From: an uncultured Roseburia sp.
Lineage (GTDB): Bacteria; Bacillota; Clostridia; Lachnospirales; Lachnospiraceae
Direction of reading: 5' to 3'
Assembly: GCA_900756925.1 (NCBI GenBank)
Contig: CAAELX010000053.1
Span: 43,594-107,593 of the forward strand
Length of the DNA: 64,000 bases
Both the position numbers and the translations under genes were made by a program. Shown piece by piece: positions 43,557 to 53,029 of this stretch (positions are counted from its first letter, which is position 1; each line of letters begins with the position of its first letter). The notes beneath the pieces were generated by a model. It searched no databases. It saw nothing but the letters and a program-made list of their open reading frames with translations, and was not told the DNA's origin.

Positions 43557-44780
43557 ATGAGAAGACCGGAGCTATTAATCCCGGCAAGCAGTCTTGAAGT
43601 GTTAAAGATTGCGGTTATGTACGGAGCAGATGCCGTCTATATCGGAGGAGAGGCATTCGGGCTCCGCGCGAAGGCGAAGAACTTCTCCATGGACGAGATC
43701 CGGGAAGGAATCGCATTTGCACACGAACACAATGTAAAAGTATATATTACAGCCAACATACTGGCACATAACGGTGACCTCGAGGGCGTGAGAGCTTACT
43801 TCGAGGAATTAAAAGAGATCCGGCCGGATGCGTTGATTATTGCAGACCCGGGTGTTTTCGAGATTGCAAAGGAAGTCTGTCCGGACATCGAGCGACATAT
43901 CAGCACACAGGCGAATAATACGAACTATGCGACTTACAATTTCTGGCATGCACTCGGTGCGAAGAGAGTTGTTTCCGCAAGGGAGCTTTCCATGGCGGAG
44001 ATCAAAGAGATCCGTGCCCATATCCCGGATGACTTAGAGATTGAGACTTTCGTCCACGGGGCCATGTGTATCTCATACTCCGGAAGATGCCTTCTTTCCA
44101 ACTATTTTACAGGAAGGGATGCCAATCAGGGAGCGTGCACCCATCCATGCAGATGGAAGTATTCCATCGTGGAGGAGACTAGACCGAACGAATATATGCC
44201 GGTCTATGAGAATGAGCGTGGAACCTATATTTTCAATTCCAAGGATCTGTGCATGATCGGACATATTCCGGATCTTTTTGATGCAGGTATTGACAGTTTC
44301 AAAATAGAAGGTAGAATGAAGACAGCACTTTATGTTGCAACAGTGGCGAGAACCTACCGCAAGGCAATCGATGATTATATGGAGTCACCGGAACTGTACG
44401 AGGCACATATGCCGTGGTACTTGGATCAGATTTCGAATTGTACCTATCGACAGTTCACGACCGGGTTTTTCTATGGCAAGCCGTCAGAGGAAGCTCAGAT
44501 TTACGACAACAACACCTATCTGAAGGAATATACGTACCTTGGCATTGTCGGGGAAACGAATGAGGAAGGGCTGTATCGGATCGAGCAGAGGAATAAGTTT
44601 TCTGTCGGGGAAGAGATTGAGGTGATGAAGCCGGATGGACAGAACCTGACCGTGACCGTGAAGCGTATTGTGGATGAGGAAGGCAATGAGATGGAATCTG
44701 CCCCGCATCCGAAGCAGGTGCTCTACATTGATCTCGGACAGTCATTGGAGCTTTACGATATTTTGCGCAGAAAAGAATAA
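43557..44780 (+). CDS. U32 peptidase-family tRNA hydroxylation protein (TrhP1-like)
   Basis: 407 residues. U32 motifs: ELLIPASSLEVLKIA, GADAVYIGGEAFGLRA, ISTQANNTNYAT, and the Cys-containing ETFVHGAMCISYSGRC with the GACTHPCRWKY cluster (about 170-200). U32 proteins of this branch support prephenate-dependent 5-hydroxylation of U34 in tRNA. The conserved cysteines probably hold an Fe-S cluster. Directly follows trmR; a longer paralogue lies at 53022. Confidence 0.88.
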   Translation: MRRPELLIPASSLEVLKIAVMYGADAVYIGGEAFGLRAKAKNFSMDEIREGIAFAHEHNVKVYITANILAHNGDLEGVRAYFEELKEIRPDALIIADPGVFEIAKEVCPDIERHISTQANNTNYATYNFWHALGAKRVVSARELSMAEIKEIRAHIPDDLEIETFVHGAMCISYSGRCLLSNYFTGRDANQGACTHPCRWKYSIVEETRPNEYMPVYENERGTYIFNSKDLCMIGHIPDLFDAGIDSFKIEGRMKTALYVATVARTYRKAIDDYMESPELYEAHMPWYLDQISNCTYRQFTTGFFYGKPSEEAQIYDNNTYLKEYTYLGIVGETNEEGLYRIEQRNKFSVGEEIEVMKPDGQNLTVTVKRIVDEEGNEMESAPHPKQVLYIDLGQSLELYDILRRKE

Positions 44781-44841
44781 GAACGTCCATTGCCCCAAAA
44801 GCTGCGGCGTTTGTAAGGCAGGAAAGGAAAGGTTTACGAGT

Positions 44842-45900
44842 ATGACAGAGGAAAAATATGTTGCATATGTGGGTACTTATACCCATGAGAACAGTGTGGG
44901 AATCCACATTTATGATGTGGATGTACCGAATGGATACATGAAGGAGCGCAAAGTTGTTCCGATCAACAATCCATCCGACCTGGTAGTATCGAAGAACAGA
45001 AAGTTCCTGTATTCCATCGCGGATGAGGGCGTGGAAGCATTTAAGATTTTAAAAGACGGTGATCTTGAACCGATCAACGAACATTGGATCGGCGGCATGA
45101 GAGGCTGCTATGTGGAAGTGGATGATGAGAACCGCTATCTTTTCGTTGGCGGACATCATGACGGTCGTGTGACGATGATGCATCTGAATGAGGATGGCAG
45201 CATCGGCGAAATCGCGGACGGTATTTTCCATAAGGGAATGGGAAGAAGCATTGCACAGCGCAATTTTATCCCGCATGTGGACTGTGTCAAGCTGACACCG
45301 GATCAGCAGTTCCTGTGTGCAGTGGACAACGGACTGGATCAGATTAAGATTTACCGTGTCGATTACGAATTCGGCAAGCTCCGCCTGGTGGACATTGTCC
45401 GTGGACCGATTGAATCCGCACCGCGTATGATCCGTTTCTCAAGAGACGGCAAACATGCATACGTTTTATATGAGCTGTTAAATCAGATCGAAGTATACAA
45501 TTATGAAGTGAAGAACGGAAGCCCGATCTTTGAGAAGATTCAGACCGTTACCACAATGGGGCCAAAAGATGACGACATCTGTGCCGCATCCGGTATGGAG
45601 ATCTCAAAGAGCGGTAAATATCTGTATTGCAGCAATTCCGGTGTGAATTCCGTTGTCTGCTATGAGATTGATGCGAAGACCGGTATGCTGACACAGCAGT
45701 TCTACACAAGAGTGTGCAGTGATTTCCCGAAGATGCTCGCAATCTTCCCGGATGAGAAACATTACCTCACCTTAAATAATGCATCGAATGACATTGCATT
45801 CTATGCGGTGAATTATAAGGATAAGTACTCAAGCTGGCAGGGCAAGCCTGTCCGGGTAGACAAACCGAACTGTATTTACATATTGAAATTAGAAGCGTAA
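44842..45900 (+). CDS. lactonase family beta-propeller protein
   Basis: 352 residues from ATG 44842. Repeated blade pattern (YVGTYTHENSVGIHIYD, LYSIADEGVEAFKI, HVDCVKLTPDQQFLCAVDNG, RFSRDGKHAYVLYE, YLYCSNSGVNSVVCYE) as in the 7-bladed Pgl/lactonase family, which includes 6-phosphogluconolactonases. No sugar-pathway gene is adjacent, so the lactone substrate is unsure. Ends in a strong terminator. Confidence 0.88.
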   Translation: MTEEKYVAYVGTYTHENSVGIHIYDVDVPNGYMKERKVVPINNPSDLVVSKNRKFLYSIADEGVEAFKILKDGDLEPINEHWIGGMRGCYVEVDDENRYLFVGGHHDGRVTMMHLNEDGSIGEIADGIFHKGMGRSIAQRNFIPHVDCVKLTPDQQFLCAVDNGLDQIKIYRVDYEFGKLRLVDIVRGPIESAPRMIRFSRDGKHAYVLYELLNQIEVYNYEVKNGSPIFEKIQTVTTMGPKDDDICAASGMEISKSGKYLYCSNSGVNSVVCYEIDAKTGMLTQQFYTRVCSDFPKMLAIFPDEKHYLTLNNASNDIAFYAVNYKDKYSSWQGKPVRVDKPNCIYILKLEA

Positions 45901-45908
45901 GGACAAAA

Positions 45909-45952
45909 GAGGGAACCTTATCTGTGAGGACAGGAAGGTTTCCTCTTTTTTT
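45909..45952 (+). terminator. intrinsic terminator after the lactonase gene
   Basis: GAGGGAACCTT (45909-45919) pairs with AAGGTTTCCTC (45935-45945), 11 bp with one G-T pair and a 15-nt loop, followed by seven T. Confidence 0.82.
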
Positions 45953-45986
45953 GAGTAAAAAATCTGACGCTTTACCGCGTTACTAT

Positions 45987-46015
45987 TTGATATTTTCGGA
46001 AAAGTATGGTAGAGT
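45987..46015 (+). promoter_or_regulatory. possible proB promoter
   Basis: TTGATA (45987-45992), 17 bp, TAGAGT (46010-46015), between the upstream terminator and proB. The -10 is weak. No T-box or riboswitch fits in this short leader. Confidence 0.4.
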
Positions 46016-46050
46016 ATAGGACAAAGTACGAAAGGGAATTGGAGAATAAA

Positions 46051-46902
46051 ATGGGAGATAAAGAGTTTTCTTTTCAGAATAAGAAGCGGGTGGTAGTAAA
46101 GATCGGTTCGTCTTCCTTAAATCATGCCGAGACAGGAAACTTAAACTTAACGAAGGTGGAGCATCTGGTGCGGGAACTGTGTGATATGAGAAACCGCGGG
46201 ATTGACGTATGTCTGGTAAGCTCAGGAGCGATTGCGGTCGGAAGACAGACAATCGGACTTGCAGAGCGCCCGAAGGATATCTCAACTAAGCAGGCGTGTG
46301 CGGCAGTCGGACAGGCAAGGCTCATGATGACGTATCAGAGGATGTTTGCGGAGTATAATCAGATCGCAGCACAGATTCTGATGACGAAGAATACGATGGT
46401 GAATCCGGTATCGAGGGAGAATGCACAGAATACTTTTGAGGAGCTGTTCCGGCTTGGCGTGATCCCGGTTGTCAATGAGAATGATACGGTATCCACATAC
46501 GAGATGCAGTTTGGTGACAATGATACGCTTTCCGCAATTGTAGCGTCCTTAACCGGGGCGGATCTTCTGATCCTGCTTTCTGATATTGACGGGCTGTTTA
46601 CCGATGACCCACATAAGAACCCGGATGCGAAGCTGATCCGTGTGGTGGATCAGATTGACGGGACGTTACTTGGTATGGCGAAGGGTTCCACGGGCAGTGA
46701 TGTCGGAACCGGCGGGATGGCGACAAAGCTGACTGCTGCAAAGATTGCCACGTTGTCCGGCTCAGATATGGTGATTGCCAACGGCGTGGATGTGCGGATT
46801 TTACACCACATTATGGATGAAGATTTTACCGGAACGGTATTTAAAGCGAATAAGAACAGCAATTTTAAGCTGGCAGATTTTATTTTGGAGACGATTGGAT
46901 AA
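46051..46902 (+). CDS. proB: glutamate 5-kinase
   Basis: 283 residues from ATG 46051, with GGAG just upstream. Amino-acid kinase fold: VVVKIGSSSL at the start, LVSSGAIAVG, ENDTVSTYEMQFGDNDTLSA (about 148), LLILLSDIDGLF and STGSDVGTGGMATKL (about 222). No C-terminal PUA domain, the short form. First step of proline synthesis. It heads an operon ending with proA. Confidence 0.95.
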   Translation: MGDKEFSFQNKKRVVVKIGSSSLNHAETGNLNLTKVEHLVRELCDMRNRGIDVCLVSSGAIAVGRQTIGLAERPKDISTKQACAAVGQARLMMTYQRMFAEYNQIAAQILMTKNTMVNPVSRENAQNTFEELFRLGVIPVVNENDTVSTYEMQFGDNDTLSAIVASLTGADLLILLSDIDGLFTDDPHKNPDAKLIRVVDQIDGTLLGMAKGSTGSDVGTGGMATKLTAAKIATLSGSDMVIANGVDVRILHHIMDEDFTGTVFKANKNSNFKLADFILETIG

Positions 46903-47129
46903 TGGAAAAGGCAAAGATTGACAGAATTAACGAATTATATAAGAAATCAAAGGCGGAGGGACTGACCGATGCGGAAAAGAGGGAGCAGGATCTCCTGCGC
47001 AAAGAATTTGTTGCAGATGTGAAGAAGAACCTTACGGCACAGTTGAATAATATTGATATTCAGAACGAGGATGGAACCGTAGAAAACCTCGGGGAAAAGT
47101 ATGGAAATAAAGAGCACAAGTTATCGTAA
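46902..47129 (+). CDS. DUF896 protein (YnzC-like)
   Basis: 75 residues. Pattern IDRINELYKKSKAEGLTDAE, then EQDLLRKEFVADVKKNLTAQL, typical of the DUF896/UPF0291 family: a short helical hairpin whose function is unclear, although YnzC is linked to the SOS region in Bacillus. Its ATG shares a base with the proB stop, and its end overlaps the cyclo-ligase gene by 29 bp, so translation is tightly coupled. Confidence 0.88.
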   Translation: MEKAKIDRINELYKKSKAEGLTDAEKREQDLLRKEFVADVKKNLTAQLNNIDIQNEDGTVENLGEKYGNKEHKLS

Positions 47130-47670
47130 CATGCATTTAAAGATCCGGAATGCGATGACACAGGAAGAAGTGACAGAAAAGAGCCGGAAAATGGTCCGTA
47201 TACTGCTCACATCAGAGTGGTACAGACAGGCAGTAGAAGTGTTTGTATACAGTCCGATCGGGAAGGAAGCTGACTGCAGGGGACTGATCGAACAGGCATG
47301 GAGAGATGGCAAACGGGTTGCATTCCCACGGGTGGAATCTGAAAACAGGATGAACTTCTACTATGTGGATTGTTACGAAGACCTTGCCGAAGGAAGCTTT
47401 CACGTCGCAGAACCGAAGATGGGATGCAGACCGGCAGTCCCGGACAATCAGCCGGTGTTAGTGCCGGGTTCCGTGTTCGACAGATATGGAAACCGCTATG
47501 GATATGGCAAGGGTTATTATGACCGGTTTTTCGCACGGTGTCCGAAGCTTAAGCGGATCGGGCTTTGTTTTGAGAATCAGATCGAGGAGGAAATTCCGGT
47601 CGGGGAATATGATGTGAAGATGCATGAGATATATACGGAACGGGAAACTGTGATCCCGATTCTGAAATAG
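47101..47670 (+). CDS. 5-formyltetrahydrofolate cyclo-ligase
   Basis: 189 residues. Signature VLVPGSVFDRYGNRYGYGKGYYDRFF (read in parts, about 119-145), with YSPIGKEAD near 50 and the ATP-binding G-x-GKGYYD loop. It converts 5-formyl-THF to 5,10-methenyl-THF in one-carbon metabolism. It lies inside the proBA operon and overlaps DUF896. The start ATG 47101 fits the short N-terminus. Confidence 0.9.
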   Translation: MEIKSTSYRNMHLKIRNAMTQEEVTEKSRKMVRILLTSEWYRQAVEVFVYSPIGKEADCRGLIEQAWRDGKRVAFPRVESENRMNFYYVDCYEDLAEGSFHVAEPKMGCRPAVPDNQPVLVPGSVFDRYGNRYGYGKGYYDRFFARCPKLKRIGLCFENQIEEEIPVGEYDVKMHEIYTERETVIPILK

Positions 47671-47704
47671 ACAGTAATTACAATAGAAAGGCAGGAGGAT
47701 GCGA

Positions 47705-49027
47705 ATGGAATTGTCAGAGATTTGTCGAAAAGCAAAAGCAGTTTCGAACAGAGTAGGAATCTTAGATACCAATACCAAGAACCGGGCACTGCTTGCCGCA
47801 GCAGATGCACTCATACAGGAGCAGGATGTAATTATCGCAGAAAATGCGAAGGATATGGAGAACGGAAGGAAGAACCAGATGCCTGCAGGCTTGTTAGACC
47901 GCCTGCTCCTGACTAGTGAGCGGATCGCACAGATGGCAGAAGGACTTAGACAGGTTGCTTCCTTAGAGGATCCGATCGGTGAAGTCCTCGGTATGAAAAA
48001 ACGCCCGAATGGCCTAATGATCGGGCAGAAGCGCGTACCGCTTGGCGTGGTTGGCATTATCTATGAGGCAAGACCGAATGTGACAGCAGATGCATTTGCC
48101 CTTTGTTTTAAGACTGGTAATGTTGTGATTCTAAAAGGAGGAAGCGATGCAATACACTCCAATATCGCAATCGTATCGGTAATCCGGAAGGCACTTGTTT
48201 CCTTAGGACTTCCGGAGGATGCAGTATCCATGATCGAGGATACATCGAGGGAGACGGCGGCAGCGTTTATGAAGATGAACGAGTATGTGGATGTGCTCAT
48301 CCCGCGCGGTGGCGCCGGTTTGATCCGTGCCGTTGTGAATCAGGCGACGATCCCGGTGATCGAGACCGGAACCGGAAACTGTCATATTTTCGTTGATGAG
48401 ACGGCTGATTTTGACATGGCACTCGACATTATTATGAATGCCAAGACACAGCGGATCGGTGTGTGCAATGCCTGTGAATCGCTTGTGATCCATGAAAACA
48501 TCGCGGATGCCTTCCTGCCAAAGCTTTTTGAGAGACTTCAGGAGAAAGATGTGGAGGTGCATGGGGATGAGAGAACCTGTGCTGTTGCAGAGCGCTTAGA
48601 GCAGGAGAGCCCTTTAGCTAAGTCATATAATCCGCAGAAAAGAGGAGAGATGCTCCGGAAGTTGGAAGCTCAGGTGCTTCCTGCAACCGAGGAAGACTGG
48701 GCAAAAGAATATTTGGATTATAAGCTCTCCGTAAAGACCGTATCTTCCTTAGACGAGGCGATCGAACACATCAACCGATACAATACCGGACATTCGGAAG
48801 CGATTATTACAAACGACTATTCGAATGCGGAGCGGTTTTTAAATGAGATTGATGCGGCGTGTGTTTACGTGAACGCATCGACTCGGTTTACGGACGGCTT
48901 TGAGTTTGGTTTCGGAGCGGAGATCGGGATCTCGACCCAGAAGCTTCATGCGAGGGGACCGATGGGGCTTCTTGCACTGACAAGTACGAAGTACGTGATA
49001 TATGGGAATGGACAGATCCGAAAATAA
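47705..49027 (+). CDS. proA: gamma-glutamyl phosphate reductase
   Basis: 440 residues of the aldehyde dehydrogenase fold. [22 protein letters not shown] (parts, about 113), [10 protein letters not shown] and the catalytic Cys in [14 protein letters not shown] (about 253). Reduces glutamyl phosphate for proline synthesis. ATG 47705, 6 nt after AGGAGG, is preferred over ATG 47699. A likely terminator lies just after. Confidence 0.95.
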   Translation: MELSEICRKAKAVSNRVGILDTNTKNRALLAAADALIQEQDVIIAENAKDMENGRKNQMPAGLLDRLLLTSERIAQMAEGLRQVASLEDPIGEVLGMKKRPNGLMIGQKRVPLGVVGIIYEARPNVTADAFALCFKTGNVVILKGGSDAIHSNIAIVSVIRKALVSLGLPEDAVSMIEDTSRETAAAFMKMNEYVDVLIPRGGAGLIRAVVNQATIPVIETGTGNCHIFVDETADFDMALDIIMNAKTQRIGVCNACESLVIHENIADAFLPKLFERLQEKDVEVHGDERTCAVAERLEQESPLAKSYNPQKRGEMLRKLEAQVLPATEEDWAKEYLDYKLSVKTVSSLDEAIEHINRYNTGHSEAIITNDYSNAERFLNEIDAACVYVNASTRFTDGFEFGFGAEIGISTQKLHARGPMGLLALTSTKYVIYGNGQIRK

Positions 49028-49038
49028 ATGGTAAGATA

Positions 49039-49074
49039 AAAAGAGCGCAGGAAAACAGACATGCGCTCTTTTGT
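49039..49074. terminator. terminator after proA
   Basis: AAAAGAGCGCA (49039-49049) pairs with TGCGCTCTTTT (49062-49072), 11 bp with a 12-nt loop. The T-run is part of the arm and short, so efficiency is uncertain. Confidence 0.6.
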
Positions 49075-49126
49075 CTTTCCAGACAAGGGATGATACAACG
49101 AAGAACAGATAGATAAGGAAACATTT

Positions 49127-50572
49127 ATGAAAGAAAAAAAGAACATTACTATCGTAGATAAAAAACAGATTCCAACCGAGGAACCGGCAAGACAGTACTA
49201 CTTTATGGAGATTGCAAAGCAGTACGTGGCAGAGCTTGCAGAGCAGAAAGGGGCACCGCTGACCTTCTGCGTGACCACATTCGGGTGTCAGATGAACGCA
49301 AGGGATTCCGAGAAGCTGGTCGGAATCTTAGAGAAGATCGGATATGTGGAAGCACCGGATGAGAAGGCAGACTTTGTTATTTACAATACCTGTACCGTCC
49401 GTGAGAATGCGAACAATAAAGTATATGGACGTCTCGGTTATCTGCACGGCTTCAAAAAGAAGAATCCATACATGATGATCGGTCTGTGTGGCTGTATGAT
49501 GCAGGAACCTACAGCTGTAGAGAAAATTCAGACAAGCTACCGCTTTGTGGACCTTGTTTTCGGAACCCATAACATCTATAAATTTGCCGAGCTGATCGTG
49601 ACAGCCTTAGAGTCCGATTCTATGACAATAGACATCTGGAAAGATACCGACAAGATCGTGGAGGATCTTCCGGTGGAGCGTAAATATTCGTTCAAATCCG
49701 GTGTCAATATTATGTTCGGCTGCAACAACTTCTGCAGCTACTGTATCGTGCCATACGTGCGCGGGCGTGAGCGAAGCCGTGAGCCGAAAGAGATCGTGCG
49801 TGAGATTGAACAGCTTGTGGCAGACGGTGTTGTCGAGGTTATGCTGTTGGGGCAGAATGTCAATTCCTATGGCAAGAACTTAGAGCACCCGATGACCTTT
49901 GCAGAACTTCTCCGCGAGATCGAGAAGATCGAAGGCTTAGAGCGCATCCGCTTCATGACCTCCCACCCGAAGGATCTCTCTGATGAACTGATCGAGGTAA
50001 TGCGCGACTCGAAGAAGATCTGCAACCACCTGCATCTTCCATTGCAGTCCGGAAGCAGCCGCATTTTGAAAATTATGAACCGTCACTATGACAAAGAACA
50101 TTACTTAGAGCTCGTGGACAAAATCCGTGCAGCGGTCCCGGATATTGCACTGACAACCGACATTATCGTCGGATTCCCGGGGGAGACCGAGGAAGATTTC
50201 GAGGAGACGATGGATGTTGTGCGGAAAGTTCGCTATGACAGTGCCTTTACCTTCATTTATTCCAAACGTACCGGGACACCTGCAGCTTCCATGGAAGGAC
50301 AGATTCCGGATGATGTGGTAAAAGCACGTTTTGACCGCCTCTTAAAGGAAGTGCAGACTATTTCTGCCGAGAAAGCCGGAAAGCTGACCGGTCAGACCAT
50401 GCCGGTGCTCGTGGAGGAAGTCAATGGCCAGGATGCAAGCCTTGTGACCGGAAAGCTGACCAACAATTCTACTGTCCATTTCCCAGGCACCTCAGATATG
50501 ATCGGCACGATCCAGAACGTTGTATTAGAAGAGTGCAGAGGCTTCTACTATATCGGAAAGCTTGCAGAGTAA
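49127..50572 (+). CDS. miaB: tRNA-2-methylthio-N6-dimethylallyladenosine synthase
   Basis: 481 residues. UPF0004 cysteines in TFGCQMNARDSE, NTCTVREN and GLCGCMMQ; radical SAM motif CNNFCSYCIVPYVRGRERSR (about 197-216); TRAM domain at the end (GQTMPVLVEEV). The CQMN form is MiaB. It adds a methylthio group to i6A37. miaA is not in the window. ruvA follows 18 bp later. Confidence 0.95.
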   Translation: MKEKKNITIVDKKQIPTEEPARQYYFMEIAKQYVAELAEQKGAPLTFCVTTFGCQMNARDSEKLVGILEKIGYVEAPDEKADFVIYNTCTVRENANNKVYGRLGYLHGFKKKNPYMMIGLCGCMMQEPTAVEKIQTSYRFVDLVFGTHNIYKFAELIVTALESDSMTIDIWKDTDKIVEDLPVERKYSFKSGVNIMFGCNNFCSYCIVPYVRGRERSREPKEIVREIEQLVADGVVEVMLLGQNVNSYGKNLEHPMTFAELLREIEKIEGLERIRFMTSHPKDLSDELIEVMRDSKKICNHLHLPLQSGSSRILKIMNRHYDKEHYLELVDKIRAAVPDIALTTDIIVGFPGETEEDFEETMDVVRKVRYDSAFTFIYSKRTGTPAASMEGQIPDDVVKARFDRLLKEVQTISAEKAGKLTGQTMPVLVEEVNGQDASLVTGKLTNNSTVHFPGTSDMIGTIQNVVLEECRGFYYIGKLAE

Positions 50573-50590
50573 CAGAAAGGACAAAGCGCA

Positions 50591-51202
50591 ATGTATTCAT
50601 ATATAAAAGGAACACTCGAGGAGACAGGGGAAGATTACATTGTAGTGGAAGCCGGCGGGATCGGCTACCACATCTACACGACAGCACAGACCTTCGAGTA
50701 CCTTCCTTCCAATGGGGAGGAGCTGAAAGTATACACCTATCTCCACGTGCGGGAAGATGCCATGATTCTGTACGGCTTCCTGACAAGGGATGACCTGATG
50801 GTGTTCAAACTGCTTCTCGGCGTGAGCGGCATCGGTCCGAAAGGGGCGCTTGCCATCCTCTCCGTCATGACGACAGACGACCTGCGTTTCGCCGTTTTAG
50901 GTGACGATGCCAAAGCAATTTCCAAAGCTCCGGGCATCGGAGCGAAAACAGCCCAGCGCTTAATCTTAGAACTCAAAGACAAATTAAGCTTAGAGGATGC
51001 CTTCGAACAGAAATTGTCCCATAGCGCCCAGCCAACTCCATCTAAAACGACCGGCGCCAAAAACGAAGCCGTCCAGGCACTCGTTGCCTTAGGCTATTCC
51101 TCGTCAGAAGCCCTCAAAGCCCTGAACGGCATTGAGATCACGGACGAGACAGAAGTAGAGGACATCTTAAAAGCTGCCTTAAAAAACATGGCATTTTTAT
51201 AA
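50591..51202 (+). CDS. ruvA: Holliday junction branch migration protein RuvA
   Basis: 203 residues. OB-fold N-terminus (MYSYIKGTLEETGEDYIVVE), two helix-hairpin-helix motifs (LLGVSGIGPKGALAIL, KAPGIGAKTAQRLILEL) and a C-terminal three-helix domain (EAVQALVALGYSSSEA) that contacts RuvB. ruvB lies 360 bp downstream instead of directly adjacent, because a palindromic element sits between them. Confidence 0.96.
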   Translation: MYSYIKGTLEETGEDYIVVEAGGIGYHIYTTAQTFEYLPSNGEELKVYTYLHVREDAMILYGFLTRDDLMVFKLLLGVSGIGPKGALAILSVMTTDDLRFAVLGDDAKAISKAPGIGAKTAQRLILELKDKLSLEDAFEQKLSHSAQPTPSKTTGAKNEAVQALVALGYSSSEALKALNGIEITDETEVEDILKAALKNMAFL

Positions 51203-51562
51203 TTTTTGAACATAAAGAAGTCAAGAGATACGACACCCCTCCTGCAATAAGTGGGGTGTTAAGAATAAACGGAAGGTAGATTTCTGCATACGAACACAAC
51301 CTGTCGAAGAATGGGGACGGTGGGGCATGTGACCGGAAATACATTGGGGAGCGGCCGGTCCTTAGCTCGCATGTGCGCAGTGCCGGTAGTGGCTAGCCAG
51401 TAATATGGCAATGCGCACATGCAAGCTTAGTACCGTTGCCAGCGACACATAGCGGGAGCGTGTTTTCCGGTCACATGCCCCACCGTCCCCATTCCCCAAC
51501 ACACTAACATCCGTATGCAGAAATCGAGCCATAACCTCACCAATGAAAGGAACCCAATTTTT
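51203..51562. other. gene-free stretch between ruvA and ruvB
   Basis: About 360 bp. A hairpin ACACCCC/GGGGTGT (51233-51239, 51253-51259) follows ruvA without a T-run. The rest is mostly the palindromic element at 51279-51525. No promoter for ruvB was recognised, so ruvB may depend on read-through or on the element. Confidence 0.6.
51279..51525. repeat. nested palindromic element B
   Basis: Outer arms of 14 bp (GATTTCTGCATACG at 51279-51292 with 51512-51525), unpaired strands of 16 and 17 nt, then a perfect 31-bp inverted repeat (51309-51339 with 51464-51494). An inner 24-bp stem with three mismatches (51361-51384 with 51407-51430) caps it. The core at 51375-51416 matches, at about 31 of 42 positions, the reverse complement of the core of the element at 63390. 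No coding capacity, no transposase, no evident target duplication. Confidence 0.8.
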
Positions 51563-52555
51563 ATGGAAAAACGTGTCATCTCCACCCAGGTACAGGAGGA
51601 AGACATTAAAATAGAAAAAAACCTAAGGCCGCAGACCTTAGACGACTACATCGGTCAGCAGAAAGCTAAAAAAAATCTGAAGGTCTATATCGAAGCCGCA
51701 AAATTGCGCGGTGAGTCCCTGGACCATGTACTCTTCTTCGGACCTCCGGGGCTTGGAAAGACAACCCTCGCCGGCATCATCGCAAACGAGATGGGAACCC
51801 ATATGAAAATTACCTCGGGACCTGCGATCGGCAAGCCGGGAGAGATGGCGGCGATCTTAAGCAACCTTCAGGAGGGAGATATCCTCTTCGTCGATGAGAT
51901 CCACCGTCTCAACCGTCAGGTGGAAGAGGTGCTCTATCCGGCGATGGAAGATTATGTGATTGATATCATGATCGGAAAAGGGACGACCGCCCGCTCTATC
52001 CGTTTAGATCTCCCAAAGTTTACCTTAGTCGGTGCCACGACAAGGGCAGGGCTTTTGTCTGCACCGTTGCGGGACCGCTTCGGTGTGATCCATCATCTTG
52101 AATTCTATACCGTGGACGAGTTGAAGACGATCATCCTGCATTCCGCGGCAAAGCTCGGGGTTGAGATTGATGAGGAAGGCGCTTATGAGATGGCGAGAAG
52201 ATCGAGGGGGACCCCACGTCTTGCCAACCGCCTGTTGAAGCGTGTGCGCGATTTTGCTGAGGTCAAGTACGACGGCAGAATCACAAAAGAAGTCGCCACA
52301 TTCGCATTAGACCTTCTGGAGGTAGATAAATACGGACTTGACCAGAATGACAGAAATATTCTGATGACCGTGATCGAGAAGTTCCACGGAGGACCGGTCG
52401 GTCTGGATACGTTAGCGGCCTCCATCGGGGAGGATTCCGGAACGATTGAAGACGTATACGAGCCGTTCCTTGTGCAGAACGGATTCATTATAAGAACCCC
52501 GAAGGGAAGAATGGTGACAGATTTGGCGTACCAGCATTTTGGAATTGTAAAATAG
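51563..52555 (+). CDS. ruvB: Holliday junction branch migration ATPase RuvB
   Basis: 330 residues from ATG 51563. Walker [12 protein letters not shown] (about 62), Walker [14 protein letters not shown] (about 110), sensor 1 LVGATTRAG, arginine finger region LRDRFG, and a C-terminal winged helix ([14 protein letters not shown]). AAAGGA lies about 11 nt upstream, a weak site. Motor of the RuvAB complex. zapA and further genes follow. Confidence 0.96.
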   Translation: MEKRVISTQVQEEDIKIEKNLRPQTLDDYIGQQKAKKNLKVYIEAAKLRGESLDHVLFFGPPGLGKTTLAGIIANEMGTHMKITSGPAIGKPGEMAAILSNLQEGDILFVDEIHRLNRQVEEVLYPAMEDYVIDIMIGKGTTARSIRLDLPKFTLVGATTRAGLLSAPLRDRFGVIHHLEFYTVDELKTIILHSAAKLGVEIDEEGAYEMARRSRGTPRLANRLLKRVRDFAEVKYDGRITKEVATFALDLLEVDKYGLDQNDRNILMTVIEKFHGGPVGLDTLAASIGEDSGTIEDVYEPFLVQNGFIIRTPKGRMVTDLAYQHFGIVK

Positions 52556-52573
52556 CAGAAGGAGGAGATGCAG

Positions 52574-53029
52574 ATGTCACGAAAAAGTAATGTGGAAGTG
52601 AGTATCGGTGGAAAAGTGTATACATTAAGCGGGTATGAGGGAGCAGAGTATCTGCAAAAGGTGGCATCTTACTTAAACCGCAAAATCAGCGAGATCCACG
52701 CAGCAGAAGATTACAGAAGGCTTTCCCCGGAGATGAAGGCGATGCTTTTACAGTTAAACATTGCGGACGATTATTTCAAGGCGAGAGACCAGATTGAGCG
52801 TCTGCAAAAAGAGAACGAGCGCAAAGACAGGGAGATCTATGATCTAAAGCACAATCTTGTCACAAGCCAGTTAGAGGCCCAGAAGAACAAAAAAGAGCTG
52901 GAAGAGTTAGAAGAGACAAACAGAAAGCTGAACGAGGACAAAGAGGAGCTGACTGAGCTGTTAGACGAAGCGCTTGCAGAGGAGACAGACGAAGCAGAAC
53001 CGTCAGAAAAGAGCGAAAAGAATGAATAA
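52574..53029 (+). CDS. zapA: cell division protein ZapA
   Basis: 151 residues. N-terminal ZapA domain (NVEVSIGGKVYTLSGYE, EYLQKVASYLNRKISEI) followed by a long coiled coil (about 75-140) rich in Glu, Lys and Asn. It bundles FtsZ filaments. ATG 52574 is 8 nt after GGAGG; an in-frame ATG at 52568 is too close. Its last codons overlap the U32 gene start (ATGAATAA), so the two are coupled. Confidence 0.85.
   Translation: MSRKSNVEVSIGGKVYTLSGYEGAEYLQKVASYLNRKISEIHAAEDYRRLSPEMKAMLLQLNIADDYFKARDQIERLQKENERKDREIYDLKHNLVTSQLEAQKNKKELEELEETNRKLNEDKEELTELLDEALAEETDEAEPSEKSEKNE

Noticed and set aside
45953..46050. T-box leader before proB
   Set aside because: Only about 100 bp is available after the terminator, and no T-box or specifier hairpin is seen.
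51279..51525. Simple transcription terminator for ruvA
   Set aside because: No T-run follows any arm, the structure is far larger than a terminator, and a related copy exists elsewhere.
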